Origin: Streptomyces rhizosphaerihabitans
GTDB lineage: Bacteria; Actinomycetota; Actinomycetes; Streptomycetales; Streptomycetaceae
Assembly: GCF_025399795.1 (NCBI RefSeq)
Contig: NZ_JAODTZ010000039.1
Location: 30,185-94,184, forward strand
Length of the DNA: 64,000 nucleotides
Direction: 5' to 3'
Position 1 is the first letter of the stretch; every line of letters begins with the position of its first letter. Position numbers and translations under genes: made by a program. The notes below the pieces were generated by a model, which made no database searches, was not told the DNA's origin, and worked only from the letters and a program-made list of their open reading frames with translations. Of this stretch, positions 8,195 through 16,943 are shown piece after piece.

Positions 8195-9463
8195 GTGAAC
8201 GTGAAACGCCGCTTTTTCGCCGTCGTCTGCGTCACCGCCTCCCTGCTCACCGCCTGCGGCACCCTCCCCGGCAGCGGCACGCACCGGCGGACCGTCACGG
8301 TGTGGCTGATGAAGGACAGCGCCTCCAAGGATTTCCTGAAGCGGTTCACCGAGGATTTCGAGCGCAGGCACGGTGACCTCCGGCTCGACATCCGCATCCA
8401 GGAGTGGACGGGGATCGGTGAGAAGGTGCAGGCGGCGCTGAAGCGGGACGACCGGGCGGCGCCCGATGTCATCGAGGTCGGCAATACCCAGGTCGCGCAG
8501 TACGTCGACCGGGGCGGCCTGAGCGACATGACCCTGGAGTCGATGCGCGACTTGGGTATGGACGACTGGCTGCCGGGCCTCGCCGTACCCGGCCGGTTCG
8601 GATCCAATCAGTACGGCATCCCCTGGTACGCCGCCAACCGCGTCGTCATCTACCGCAAGGACCTGTTCGCGGGGGCCGGCATCAAGCAGCCGCCGAAGAC
8701 CCGCGAACAGTGGCTCACGGACACCGAGCGGCTCAACTCCGGTGGCAACCAGGGCATTTACCTGGCCGGACAGGACTGGTACACCCTCTCCGGGTTCATC
8801 TGGGACGAGGGCGGCGACCTCGCCGAGGAGTCGAGCCCCGGACACTGGGAGGGCACGCTCGACACACCGGCCGCCCTGCGCGGCATGGACTTCTACCGGC
8901 ACCTTCAGCGACTTGGCGACGGACCGGCGGGCGCCGACGAGGAACACCCGCCACAGTCAGGGGTGTTCGCCAGGGGCCGGGTCGCCCAGATCGTGGCCGT
9001 GCCCGGACTCGTCCAGGCCATCGAGCAGGTCAACCCGGACCTCAAGGGCAAGCTGGGCTTCTTCCCGGTCCCCGGCAGGACGGCCGCGAAGCCCGGCGCG
9101 GTCTTCACCGGCGGCTCCGACCTCGTGGTGCCAGAGAACACCGACGACCGCCCCGGCGCCACCGCCGTCGTCGCCGCCCTCGCCGGCGCCAAATGGCAGA
9201 CCGAGCTGGCCCGGACGATGAACTACGTGCCCAACAAGACGACGCTCGCCCACGCCGTGGCGAGCGAGGCGGGGGCCGCGGCCATGGCGGCGGGCGCCGC
9301 GCAGGGCCGGGCCACCCCGTCGTCACCCCAATGGGCCGCGGTCGAGGCGAACAACCCGATCAAGGACTGCATGACGAAGATCCTCGGCGGAGCCGATCCG
9401 GCGACGGAGGCCCGGCGCGCCTCCGACCGCATCACGACCATCCTGGCGCCCGACGGCGGGTGA
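8195..9463 (+). CDS. ABC transporter extracellular solute-binding lipoprotein (sugar type, family 1)
   Basis: A 422-residue substrate-binding protein. It begins with a lipoprotein signal whose lipobox is LLTAC, followed by a Gly/Ser-rich tether. The mature part is a family-1 binding fold (TVTVWLMKDS, FTEDFERRHGDLRLDIRI, APDVIEVGNTQVAQYVDRGGL, YGIPWYAANRVVIYRKDLF). The start is GTG 8195; GTG 8201 is an alternative. No permease or ATPase genes adjoin it, so it is an orphan that must share a transporter such as the MsiK-energised systems of Streptomyces. The DasR-like operator upstream suggests an amino-sugar or chitobiose link, which is inference. It ends before a long hairpin. Confidence 0.88.
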   Translation: MNVKRRFFAVVCVTASLLTACGTLPGSGTHRRTVTVWLMKDSASKDFLKRFTEDFERRHGDLRLDIRIQEWTGIGEKVQAALKRDDRAAPDVIEVGNTQVAQYVDRGGLSDMTLESMRDLGMDDWLPGLAVPGRFGSNQYGIPWYAANRVVIYRKDLFAGAGIKQPPKTREQWLTDTERLNSGGNQGIYLAGQDWYTLSGFIWDEGGDLAEESSPGHWEGTLDTPAALRGMDFYRHLQRLGDGPAGADEEHPPQSGVFARGRVAQIVAVPGLVQAIEQVNPDLKGKLGFFPVPGRTAAKPGAVFTGGSDLVVPENTDDRPGATAVVAALAGAKWQTELARTMNYVPNKTTLAHAVASEAGAAAMAAGAAQGRATPSSPQWAAVEANNPIKDCMTKILGGADPATEARRASDRITTILAPDGG

Positions 9464-9481
9464 AGGACGTTTTCTCCAGCA

Positions 9482-9551
9482 CCCAGGACCTGTGCGGATG
9501 TTGCCCAGGATCTGCGCGGCTGTCGTCCGGACCCTGTGCGGCTGGTGCCCC
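9482..9551. repeat. Three degenerate ~23-bp direct repeats
   Basis: Three near-copies follow each other at 9482, 9505 and 9528 with the shared pattern CC(A/G)GGA-CTGTGCGGCTGTTG. They sit directly after the binding-protein stop and before the terminator, in non-coding sequence. They are imperfect, so the duplication is old. Confidence 0.5.
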
Positions 9552-9609
9552 GTACCTGCCCGGCCGTTGGCCGGAACCAGTCCGGTCGGCAGCGGACCGC
9601 AGGTCGCGT

Positions 9610-9655
9610 CGAAGCGGTCTCCGAGGGAAGTCGCTCCACCTCGGAGACCGCTTCG
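9610..9655. terminator. 17-bp perfect hairpin between convergent genes
   Basis: Arms 9610-9626 and 9639-9655 are perfectly complementary (CGAAGCGGTCTCCGAGG and its reverse complement) with a 12-base loop. It separates the plus-strand binding protein from the minus-strand egt operon and can stop transcription from both sides. Confidence 0.85.
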
Positions 9656-9684
9656 GCGACAGTCGGGCCGGGGACGGCCAGGTA

Positions 9685-10647
9685 CTACGCCGCCTTGCTC
9701 AGCGACAGCGCGAAGCGGCCCTCCGTGTCCGTCCACCAGTGGGTCAGACCGAAGCCCGCCGCGGCCAGTTCGCCGCGGACGCCGTCCTCGCGGAACTTCG
9801 CCGAGATCTCGGTCCGCAGCTCCTCGCCCTGCGCGAAGTGGACGGCCAGGTCGAGGGCGGGGATCTTCACGGTCTGCTCGATCCGAGACCGCAGCCGCAT
9901 CTCGATCCACTCGTGCTCGGCGTCCCAGAGCGCGACATGCTCGAACGCGGCGGGGTCGAAGTCGGCGCCGAGTTCGCGGTCGACGACGCTCAGCACGTTC
10001 TTGTTGAACTCGGCCGTCACACCGGCCGCGTCGTCGTAGGCCTTGACGAGGACCGACTCGTCCTTGACCAGGTCGGTACCGAGCAGCAGGGCGTCACCGG
10101 GCGACAGCAGAGCCCGTACGGACGCCAGGAACGTCGCGCGCTCGGCGGGCAGCAGATTGCCGATGGTGCCGCCGAGGAAGGCCACGAGCCGTGGCCCGGG
10201 GGTGCCCGGGAGCGTGAGACCGCCGGTGAAGTCGGCGATCAGCGCGTGCACGTTCAGGCCCGGCCGCTCGGCGATCAGCGCGTGCCCGGCCTGGGTGAGG
10301 GCGCTCTCGCTGACATCCACGGGCACGTAGGTGTGCAGGTCCGCCATCGCGTCCAGCAGATGGCGGGTCTTGTCCGACGAGCCGGAACCGAGTTCGACGA
10401 GGGTGCGCGCACCGCTCGCCGCGGCGATCTCCCCGGCCCGCGCGAGCAGGATCTCGCGTTCGGCGCGCGTCGGGTAGTACTCCGGGAGTTCGGTGATCTT
10501 CTCGAAGAGCTCGCTGCCGAGGGCGTCGTAGAACCACTTCGGCGGCAGCGTCTTGGGCAGGTGTCCGAGGCCGTGCAGGACGTCGGCGCGCAGGGCCGCG
10601 TCCGTGGCGTCCTCGGGAAGGGTGCGGGTCAGCAGGAACGGACTCAC
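9685..10647 (-). CDS. egtD: L-histidine N-alpha-methyltransferase EgtD
   Basis: A 320-residue SAM-dependent enzyme that trimethylates histidine to hercynine, the first intermediate of ergothioneine. Motif I is LVELGSGSSDKTRHLL, and the family signatures YDALGSELFEKITELPEYYPTR and GTIGNLL are present. Length matches family members of about 320. It is the last gene of egtABCD; its GTG start overlaps the egtC stop by four bases. Ergothioneine works beside mycothiol as a redox buffer in actinobacteria. Confidence 0.96.
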   Translation of the reverse strand: MSPFLLTRTLPEDATDAALRADVLHGLGHLPKTLPPKWFYDALGSELFEKITELPEYYPTRAEREILLARAGEIAAASGARTLVELGSGSSDKTRHLLDAMADLHTYVPVDVSESALTQAGHALIAERPGLNVHALIADFTGGLTLPGTPGPRLVAFLGGTIGNLLPAERATFLASVRALLSPGDALLLGTDLVKDESVLVKAYDDAAGVTAEFNKNVLSVVDRELGADFDPAAFEHVALWDAEHEWIEMRLRSRIEQTVKIPALDLAVHFAQGEELRTEISAKFREDGVRGELAAAGFGLTHWWTDTEGRFALSLSKAA

Positions 10648-11435
10648 GTACGGGGCTCCTTGCGCTGTGCGGATGCCATGTCGTCGCTCATGTCCTTGAG
10701 CGGGGTGAGCAGGACCTCGGTGCGGTTCGCGGTGAGGAGGGTGCGGTCGGGGACCTCCCGCCAGCGCGGGTCGTCGTCGTGCGGCTCGGAGGCCACGAGG
10801 GTGCGACGGCCCGGTTCGAGGAGGTACCAGAGGGTGTCGCCCCAGGCGGTCGCGGTGATCGTCCCGCCGTTGGTGAGCAGCAGGTTGAGCCGGGACCCGG
10901 GGGCCGCCTCGGCGACCTCAAGGACCGTGTCGGCCAGCGCCTGGCCCTCCTCGTCACCGGCGCGCAGCCGACGCAGGACCAGCGCCCACACGAACGCCGA
11001 GTCGCACCGGGCCTCCAGCGACAGCAACTCGGCCGCGGGCAGGCCCGATACGAGGGGCGCGAGTGTGTCCGGCCACCCGGAGACCGCGCCGTTGTGGCTG
11101 AACAGCCAGGGGCCCGCGGCGAACGGCGCCGCCGCGGCCTCCCCGTCCGCGCCCGCCACGGTTGCGTCGCGCACCGCGGCGAGCAGCGCTCTCGTCCCGA
11201 CCACCCGGGCCAGGTCCGCGAACGACTGGTCGCCCCAGATGGGCCCGGTGCGCCGGTAGCGGGCCGGAACGGGGTCGCCCTCGGCGTACCAACCCACCCC
11301 GAAACCATCGGCGTTGACCGTCCCGTGCCGCTGCCGCCGGGGTGCCCACGACTGCCGGAACAGGCTGTGCTCCGGCTCCACGAGGAGCGCGCCGAGCCTC
11401 TCCTCGTCTCCCAGGAAAGCCAGATGACGGCACAT
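10644..11435 (-). CDS. egtC: Gamma-glutamyl-hercynylcysteine sulfoxide hydrolase EgtC
   Basis: A 263-residue class II glutamine-amidotransferase fold enzyme that removes glutamate from gamma-glutamyl-hercynylcysteine sulfoxide. After Met removal the nucleophile is Cys2 (MCRHLAFLG). Other family features are NADGFGVGWY, LFSHNGAVSG and CDSAFVWAL. The ATG at 11435 overlaps the egtB stop by one base and the stop overlaps the egtD start, so the genes are translationally coupled. A longer open frame running upstream through egtB is a shadow. Confidence 0.95.
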   Translation of the reverse strand: MCRHLAFLGDEERLGALLVEPEHSLFRQSWAPRRQRHGTVNADGFGVGWYAEGDPVPARYRRTGPIWGDQSFADLARVVGTRALLAAVRDATVAGADGEAAAAPFAAGPWLFSHNGAVSGWPDTLAPLVSGLPAAELLSLEARCDSAFVWALVLRRLRAGDEEGQALADTVLEVAEAAPGSRLNLLLTNGGTITATAWGDTLWYLLEPGRRTLVASEPHDDDPRWREVPDRTLLTANRTEVLLTPLKDMSDDMASAQRKEPRT

Positions 11436-12766
11436 CAGGAATCCCCGTCGCGGGCCGTGCGGAACCCGGAGAAGATCTGCCGCCGGATCGGGTAGTCCCA
11501 GTTGCGGAACGTGCCCCGGCAGGCCACCTGGTCCACCGCGAACGAACCACCGCGCAGCACCTTGTACTCCGGGCCGAAGAACACCTCCGAGTACTCCCGG
11601 TAGGGGAAGGCGACGAATCCGGGGTAGGGCTCCAGATCGCTCGACGTCCACTCCCACACGTCGCCGATCAACTGCCGTACGCCGAGCGGCGACTCGCCCG
11701 CCGGATAGCTTCCCGCCGGGGCCGGGCGCAGATGGCGCTGGCCCAGGTTGGCGTGCGCCGGGGACGGGTCCTCGTCGCCCCACGGGTAGCGCGTGGAACG
11801 GCCGGACGCCGGGTCGTGGCGGGCCGCCTTCTCCCACTCGGCCTCGGTGGGCAGCCGCCGCCCCGCCCAGCGCGCGTACGCGTCGGCCTCGTACCAGCAC
11901 ACGTGCAGGACCGGCTCGTCCGGCGGCACGACCTCGGTGACGCCGAAGCGGCGCCGCAGCCACTGCCCGCCCTCGCGCCGCCAGAACAGCGGCGCCTCGA
12001 TGCCGTGCTCGCGGATGTGGTCCCAGCCCTCGGGGGTCCACCAGCGCGGCTCGCCGTAGCCGCCGTCCTCGATGAAGGCCAGGTACGCGGCGTTCGTGAC
12101 GGGAGTCGTGTCGACGAAGAACGACGGGACCGTACGCCGGTGCGCGGGACGCTCGTTGTCGAGCGCCCACGGCTCGGTGGACGTGCCCATCACGAACGGG
12201 CCCCCGGGCACCAGGACTTCGGCGGGACCGGTGAACGGCGGCACGGGCGCGGGGTCCGGCGCCGTGAGGGCGGCGGGTCCCCGGCGGAGCTGGTGGGTGA
12301 TCAGCATGGTCTCGTCGTGCTGCTGTTCGTGCTGCGCGATCATGCCGAAGGCGAATCCCGACTCGGTCAGCCGGGTGCCCCGGAACGCGGCGCCCTCCAG
12401 GACGTCCAGCGCCCGGCCGCGTACCTCGGCCGCGTACGTACGGGCCTCGGCGGGCGGCAGCAGCGGCAGCGAGGGCCGTGCGGAGCGGGGGTGCTCGAAC
12501 GCGTCGTAGAGTCCGTCGATCTCGGGCCGCATCGCCTCACGCCCCGCGACCTCCCGCAGCAGCCACAGCTCCTCCTGGTTGCCGATGTGCGCGAGGTCCC
12601 ACACCAGCGGGGACATCAACGGCGAGTGCTGCGCGGTCAGATCGGGGTCCTCCACGCACGAGGTGAGCAGGGCGGTGCGGTCGCGGGCGGTGGTGAGCGC
12701 GTCCAGCGCGCGCTGCCTCAGCGACTCGGGATCCGTGAGCGGATCGGGGGTCGTCGTGCCGGTCAT
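11435..12766 (-). CDS. egtB: Ergothioneine sulfoxide synthase EgtB
   Basis: A 443-residue non-heme iron enzyme that joins hercynine to gamma-glutamylcysteine with oxygen to give the sulfoxide. The N-terminal DinB-like domain holds the iron triad in the HX3HXE motif (AQHEQQHDET). The C-terminal half is a formylglycine-generating/C-type lectin domain (FVMGTSTEPWALDNERPAH, PVTNAAYLAFI, RLPTEAEWEKAAR, GDVWEWTSSD, VLRGGSFAV). Both ends overlap neighbours as ATGA. Use of gamma-glutamylcysteine fits the EgtA gene upstream. Confidence 0.96.
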   Translation of the reverse strand: MTGTTTPDPLTDPESLRQRALDALTTARDRTALLTSCVEDPDLTAQHSPLMSPLVWDLAHIGNQEELWLLREVAGREAMRPEIDGLYDAFEHPRSARPSLPLLPPAEARTYAAEVRGRALDVLEGAAFRGTRLTESGFAFGMIAQHEQQHDETMLITHQLRRGPAALTAPDPAPVPPFTGPAEVLVPGGPFVMGTSTEPWALDNERPAHRRTVPSFFVDTTPVTNAAYLAFIEDGGYGEPRWWTPEGWDHIREHGIEAPLFWRREGGQWLRRRFGVTEVVPPDEPVLHVCWYEADAYARWAGRRLPTEAEWEKAARHDPASGRSTRYPWGDEDPSPAHANLGQRHLRPAPAGSYPAGESPLGVRQLIGDVWEWTSSDLEPYPGFVAFPYREYSEVFFGPEYKVLRGGSFAVDQVACRGTFRNWDYPIRRQIFSGFRTARDGDS

Positions 12767-14100
12767 GTGCTGATGTCCTTCCCGTCGGACCGACCCTGCG
12801 GGCGGCCGTCGGAACGGCGCCCGGATCGACCGTCGTGCTGCGAACGAACCACGCCGACCAGGTCGTCGGCGGGGCAGCGGCCCCGTGCCACATAGCGCTC
12901 GGTGAACTCCGCCACCGCGTCGAGGACCTCGGTGGTGGCGCCGAGCCGGGGCAGCGCCTCGGACGCCGCCGCGAAGCAGACCGCCGCGGCCTCGCGCAGC
13001 TCCGGATCGGCGAGGCCGAACCGCGCGGCGTCCCGCCACAGCGGATTGCGGGGTGCCGGAGCGGGGCCCGCCCGCTCCGAGAGGGGCTTGACGGTCCTGT
13101 AGGCCACCTCGGCGGCCTCCGGGTCGTCGAAGAGCGCCGCCGTCACCGCGAGGGGCACGATCCAGCCGTTCTCGCCCGGCTGCGCGTCGATCATGCGGAG
13201 TTCCAGATGACCGCGCGGCCGCACCGGCGGGAACAGCGTCGTCAGGTGGTAGTCGAGGTCCGCCCGGTCCGGTGGCGCGCCGGACCGGGTCCAGTCCCGG
13301 AAACTCAGGTCCTCCGGGACGTCCCAGGGTGCCTCGGACGCCCGTACGCACATCACCGGCGCGTCCAGCACGTGCCGGGCCCAGGCGGCACGGGGATCGC
13401 CGCCCAGAGCCGGCGCGTCGGAGCGCCCGGGGTCCATCGACGCCCACAGCGACTGCCGCGTGGAACGCCAGCCGGTGTGCCGTCCCCGGGCCATCGGGGA
13501 GTGCGCGAACGCAGCCACCAGGACCGCGCCGAGCTGGTGGGCCAGCCACCAGCGGCGCCCGTGCCCGAGCGGGCCCGGTTCCTCGTACCCGGCGTCCAGG
13601 CACACCTGGACCGAGGCCGACGTGCACATCATGGCGCGGCCCTCGGGTCCCGCGCGGTCGAGGTAACGCTCCATGGCGTCGTACCGGGGCTCACGGAGAT
13701 AGCGGCTCGGGGGGTTCCAGGGGTCCTGGCCGTAACCACTGAGGCCGAGACCCGCCTCGCGCAAGGTGGCGCGTACGGCGTCGAGGTCGGCCGAGACGGA
13801 CCCCACGCACTCCATCAGGGAGGTGGCGGGAACGGAGCTGAGCTCCAGCTGTCCACCGGGTTCGACGGTGAGCGCCGAACGCAGGGGGAGGGTCCGCAGT
13901 GCGGCATATGCCGCTTCCAGTCGTTCAGGTGGTACGGGGAGCCGCGGCCTGCGCAGCTCATGGACGAGCCATTCAACTTCGACACCGAGGAGGCGGGGCG
14001 GACCGGTCTTGAAGCAGATGCCGCGGACCAGTGCCTCCACCTCGGCCTCGGTGACGGCGGAGCGTCGGCGCTCCGTACAGTCACTCACCGAATCGGACAT
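12763..14100 (-). CDS. egtA: Glutamate-cysteine ligase EgtA
   Basis: A 445-residue GCS2-type ligase making gamma-glutamylcysteine for EgtB. Family features are LLGVEVEWLVH, SALTVEPGGQLELSS, MCTSASVQVCLD and HLELRMIDAQPGENGW. ATG 14100 is the start because AGGAGG lies at ideal spacing; the frame continues to 14163 without a site. It is the first gene of egtABCD, and its promoter must lie in 14101-14356, shared divergently with the PARG-like gene. No egtE lyase gene is present in the window; in other genomes it is often elsewhere. Confidence 0.95.
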   Translation of the reverse strand: MSDSVSDCTERRRSAVTEAEVEALVRGICFKTGPPRLLGVEVEWLVHELRRPRLPVPPERLEAAYAALRTLPLRSALTVEPGGQLELSSVPATSLMECVGSVSADLDAVRATLREAGLGLSGYGQDPWNPPSRYLREPRYDAMERYLDRAGPEGRAMMCTSASVQVCLDAGYEEPGPLGHGRRWWLAHQLGAVLVAAFAHSPMARGRHTGWRSTRQSLWASMDPGRSDAPALGGDPRAAWARHVLDAPVMCVRASEAPWDVPEDLSFRDWTRSGAPPDRADLDYHLTTLFPPVRPRGHLELRMIDAQPGENGWIVPLAVTAALFDDPEAAEVAYRTVKPLSERAGPAPAPRNPLWRDAARFGLADPELREAAAVCFAAASEALPRLGATTEVLDAVAEFTERYVARGRCPADDLVGVVRSQHDGRSGRRSDGRPQGRSDGKDIST

Positions 14101-14277
14101 GTCGGGATCCTCCTGAGATTCCACCATGCCGCCGGCCCGGGGTCTGGTGGGTCGGGCCGACAATCACCTGTCCACCCAAGACCCTCTCGGCGGTTCGCAC
14201 AAGGGTGCAAATGCTCGCTTTCGGGACCGGGAGCCACTGTTTGCGGGGCCGCGAAACTCTGTTGCGCCGCAGGACCA

Positions 14278-14293
14278 GCATCGCTCACGATGC
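14278..14293. promoter_or_regulatory. Small palindrome in the egtA / PARG divergent promoter region
   Basis: GCATCG-CTCA-CGATGC is a 6-bp perfect inverted repeat in the 256-base gap between divergent genes. Its place suggests an operator, but there is no known match. Nothing else stands out in 14101-14356. Confidence 0.25.
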
Positions 14294-14356
14294 GTTCATG
14301 GGCACGACGGGGGAGCGCACGCAGGCCGTGACCGTGGCGCGTACGGGGGTCGCGCC

Positions 14357-15190
14357 ATGAGCGCGCGCCTGCGTGCGATCGCCCGGGAGACCGAGGAGAT
14401 CGTGGCGGCGGGGGACTATCGCGGCCCCTCGGGAGGCACGGTGTCCATCGCCGCGGCGGTCGGGACCGCGCGGGCCGGGACGCGCCTGCACGGCCCGGAA
14501 CCCGTGGAGACACCGTCGGTGACCTCCGTCCGCACATCGTTCGAGGTCACGGGCGAGAGCAGCCTGGAGGCGGCCCACCGGCTGACCACCCTGGGCGGGG
14601 ACCCGGTCGCCGTGCTGAACTTCTCCTCGGCGCGCAATCCCGGCGGCGGCTATCTGAACGGCGCCCAGGCCCAGGAGGAGGCCCTGTGCCGGGCCTCCGC
14701 GCTGTACACCTGCCTGCTGCGGGCCCGGGATTTCTACGACCATCACCGCGCCCACCGCGACGCGTTCTACACGGACCGTGTCATTCACTCACCCGGCGTG
14801 CCCGTCTTCCGGGACGACCGCGGACGGCTCCTCGACGAGCCGTTCCCGGCCGGATTCCTGACCTCGGCGGCCCCCAACGCGGGCGTCGTCCTGCGCACCA
14901 CCCCGCAGCGGGCGGCCGACCTGCCGGGCGCGCTCGCGATCCGCGCCGAACGCGTCCTGGAGACGGCCGCCGCCCACGGCTACCGACGGCTGGTCCTCGG
15001 CGCCTGGGGCTGCGGGGTGTTCCGGAACGACCCGGCGCAGGTGGCAGCGGCCTTCCGCGGGCTGCTGGTCGAGGGCCGCTTCGAGGGGTACTTCGATCAC
15101 GTGGTGTTCGGGATCCTGGACCGCACTCCGGGCCGGACCACATACCTCGCATTCGAGCAGGCGTTCGCATTCGGGCCCCGGGAAGCGTGA
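14357..15190 (+). CDS. TIGR02452 family protein (microbial PARG-like ADP-ribose glycohydrolase)
   Basis: A 277-residue macrodomain-type protein. The catalytic loop of bacterial PARG is visible: NPGGGYLNGAQAQEEALCR, the GGG-X-QEE pattern with both Glu residues. A second family block is VLGAWGCGVFRNDP. Such enzymes remove poly- or mono-ADP-ribose from proteins or nucleic acids. The ATG at 14357 follows GGGGGT; the frame is open upstream but without support. It is transcribed away from egtA. A short GC hairpin follows its stop at about 15191-15210. Confidence 0.9.
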   Translation: MSARLRAIARETEEIVAAGDYRGPSGGTVSIAAAVGTARAGTRLHGPEPVETPSVTSVRTSFEVTGESSLEAAHRLTTLGGDPVAVLNFSSARNPGGGYLNGAQAQEEALCRASALYTCLLRARDFYDHHRAHRDAFYTDRVIHSPGVPVFRDDRGRLLDEPFPAGFLTSAAPNAGVVLRTTPQRAADLPGALAIRAERVLETAAAHGYRRLVLGAWGCGVFRNDPAQVAAAFRGLLVEGRFEGYFDHVVFGILDRTPGRTTYLAFEQAFAFGPREA

Positions 15191-15407
15191 CGCGCCCTCG
15201 TCGGGGCGCCTCACCCGTCGACTTCCACCCACCGGCCCGCGACGCCCGTCGCCGGGCGGCCGGTCCCCCGTCGGCTCTGGCCCGGCAACCTCTACGCGGC
15301 AGCCCTCGCCCGGCAGCCCGCGCCCTCGGGCTTCACCCTGCGGCCATCACTCCGGCACCCGCGCCTCGCGGTCCTCGCCGCACGGCGCGGCCGTCACCGC
15401 GTGGCGC

Positions 15408-15752
15408 TCAGCGCCACCCGTACCGCTCCCGCAGTCGGTGCACCACCCAGGAGTCCCGCCCGGTCCGGTCCCACGGCCCGCCGCCGATGGCCACCCGCTC
15501 GCGGTCGCCGTCGTGCCGCTTGCCGGAGAGCTGAACGGGGAGCAGCGTGCCCGCGGTCTCCCGGGCGACGACCGGCACCGGGCGGTCCTTGCCCCGGCCG
15601 TCGTTCTCCTCGAACGGCACCCAGGTCCAGACGATTTCGCCCGGGTCGGGGTCGCCGTCGTGGGCGGGGGCGTACTCGGTGCGGACGGGGCCGATGTCGT
15701 ACAGGTCCGCCTCGGTGGTGGCGGAGGGTCCGCTGCGGCCGGGCCAGGGCAT
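15408..15752 (-). CDS. PemK/MazF-like toxin-family protein with internal deletion
   Basis: A 114-residue paralogue of the protein at 16944-17399. The two align closely through the central block EYAPAHDGDPDPGEIVWTWV and PFEENDGRGKDRPV. This copy jumps from DSWV straight to VHRLRERYGWR, lacking about 28 residues that contain the conserved RVHDQGMRREACALDRGRF block. The deletion is in frame (about 84 bases, junction near 15440-15446). An RNase-type toxin without this segment is probably inactive. The ATG at 15752 is a best guess; the frame is open to 15827 but that part overlaps another gene remnant. No antitoxin gene adjoins it. Confidence 0.6.
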   Translation of the reverse strand: MPWPGRSGPSATTEADLYDIGPVRTEYAPAHDGDPDPGEIVWTWVPFEENDGRGKDRPVPVVARETAGTLLPVQLSGKRHDGDRERVAIGGGPWDRTGRDSWVVHRLRERYGWR

Positions 15753-15789
15753 CCCCTGGCGGCGATCGCCACCGGCGCCACCTCCGCCC

Positions 15790-16005
15790 ACACGGGCTCC
15801 GGCTTCTACCCCAAAGTCGATTCGCACAAGGGCGGGCGCACGGGCCCGACTTCGACCGTGTCGACCAGGCGGTGTTCGCCCCGTTCCCGCCCTTCATCAG
15901 CGTCGGCGGGCATGTACGGCACGACTTCGACGACGACGTCCTCCGTGGCGGCGACGGGCGTGCGCGGTACTTCCTCAACGGCGACGAGGACTACTCGAAT
16001 GCACC
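15790..16005 (+). pseudogene. Frameshifted remnant of an unidentified gene
   Basis: Two reading frames join into one protein-like stretch. SGFYPKVDSHKGG reads in one frame at about 15793-15833, and GPDFDRVDQAVFAPFPPF followed by SVGGHVRHDFDDDV and RYFLNGDEDYSN reads in the next frame to about 16000. Codons have strong G/C at the third position, which argues for former coding. No start codon or intact frame remains. I do not recognise the family. Confidence 0.4.
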
Positions 16006-16111
16006 CCGGGAGGCACGGAGCAAAGTTCCGCGACCGAACGTCCCGCAGACCGGAAGCCGGGCCCCCCGCACAGGGGACCCGGCTTCCGGTTCGAACAGCA
16101 GCGGCGTCAGC

Positions 16112-16825
16112 TCACTCTGCCCGGTTCGACCCAAGGCACAGGGTGTACTTCGTGGAGTCGTACTCCTCGGTGTACGCGGCTTCGAAGCCCGGGTACCGCT
16201 CGCACTTCTTGTAGGCGGTGCTGCCGGTGAGCCTGCCTATGATCTTGTAGTCGGCGTCGGCGTCACCACACCCGACGACGGAGACATCCGGGTTGCTGTC
16301 GCTGCCGCTGACGTGCACGCACTCGCCGATGTCCGCGAACTCCGGGTCGCTCTCCCCACTGACGACCAGCAGCCCGAGGCCGAGAACGGGCAGCAGCAGC
16401 CCGAGGATGGCCGGGCGCAGGAAGACCGGCCTGCCCGGGTCCATCGGCTGGCCCGGGGCCCCCGGGATCGGCTCGGCCAGGCGGTTGATCTTCATCCGCT
16501 GCGGGATGTTGATCAGCATGGTGATCGGGTTGATGATCGCTGAGGCAATGCCCCACCAGCCCTGCCAGAGGCTCTTGGCCGTCATCTCTCGATGTGCGGC
16601 AATACCGCAGCGGCGGCAGAACGGCCCGTGGAGCTTGAGGAACCGCATGATCACCAGAAAGCCCTGGTGACCGCGGACAGTGGCCTCCGCAGCCGGAACG
16701 GAACCACAGAAACGGCAGGCCGGACCGTACCCGTACGGCGGGAGCTGGCCGAGCATGGGACCGAACTGCGCCGCTGCCGGCGGCGGCGCAGTGGGAGAGC
16801 CAAAGGGGGATGGCGGTGTGCTCAA
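16112..16825 (-). CDS. LppU/SCO3897-like membrane protein
   Basis: About 237 residues. The N-terminus is Pro-rich (STPPSPFGSPTAPPP), followed by a zinc-ribbon-like pair CRFCG ... FCRRCG at about residues 35-75. A basic segment and one strong membrane span (LRPAILGLLLPVLGLGLLVV) are next, and the exported tail has four spaced Cys (GECVHV, VVGCGDADADYKIIG, YKKCERY, YTLCLG), as in LppU/SCO3897 family proteins. The function of that family is unknown. I prefer the TTG at 16825, behind GGGGA and giving a typical N-terminus; GTG 16858 is the longer choice. It lies between the two PemK-like genes. Confidence 0.65.
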   Translation of the reverse strand: MSTPPSPFGSPTAPPPAAAQFGPMLGQLPPYGYGPACRFCGSVPAAEATVRGHQGFLVIMRFLKLHGPFCRRCGIAAHREMTAKSLWQGWWGIASAIINPITMLINIPQRMKINRLAEPIPGAPGQPMDPGRPVFLRPAILGLLLPVLGLGLLVVSGESDPEFADIGECVHVSGSDSNPDVSVVGCGDADADYKIIGRLTGSTAYKKCERYPGFEAAYTEEYDSTKYTLCLGSNRAE

Positions 16826-16943
16826 AAGGTTTCCCCAGATCGACGTGAACAAGAGCACTGCAGGGTAGCGAGGCCGACTGACATCACATGATCGTGCGAC
16901 CGCCTGCTGCGGGAAACCGTCACCAGATCGTGCCCTGACCGGG

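Noticed and set aside
8710..11259. 849-codon plus-strand frame running from the binding protein into the egt operon
   Set aside because: It crosses a strong terminator and shadows egtD and egtC; composition is Arg/Gly/Pro-rich.
14278..14293. Transcription terminator between egtA and the PARG-like gene
   Set aside because: Both genes point away from it, so a terminator makes no sense; kept only as a weak operator candidate.
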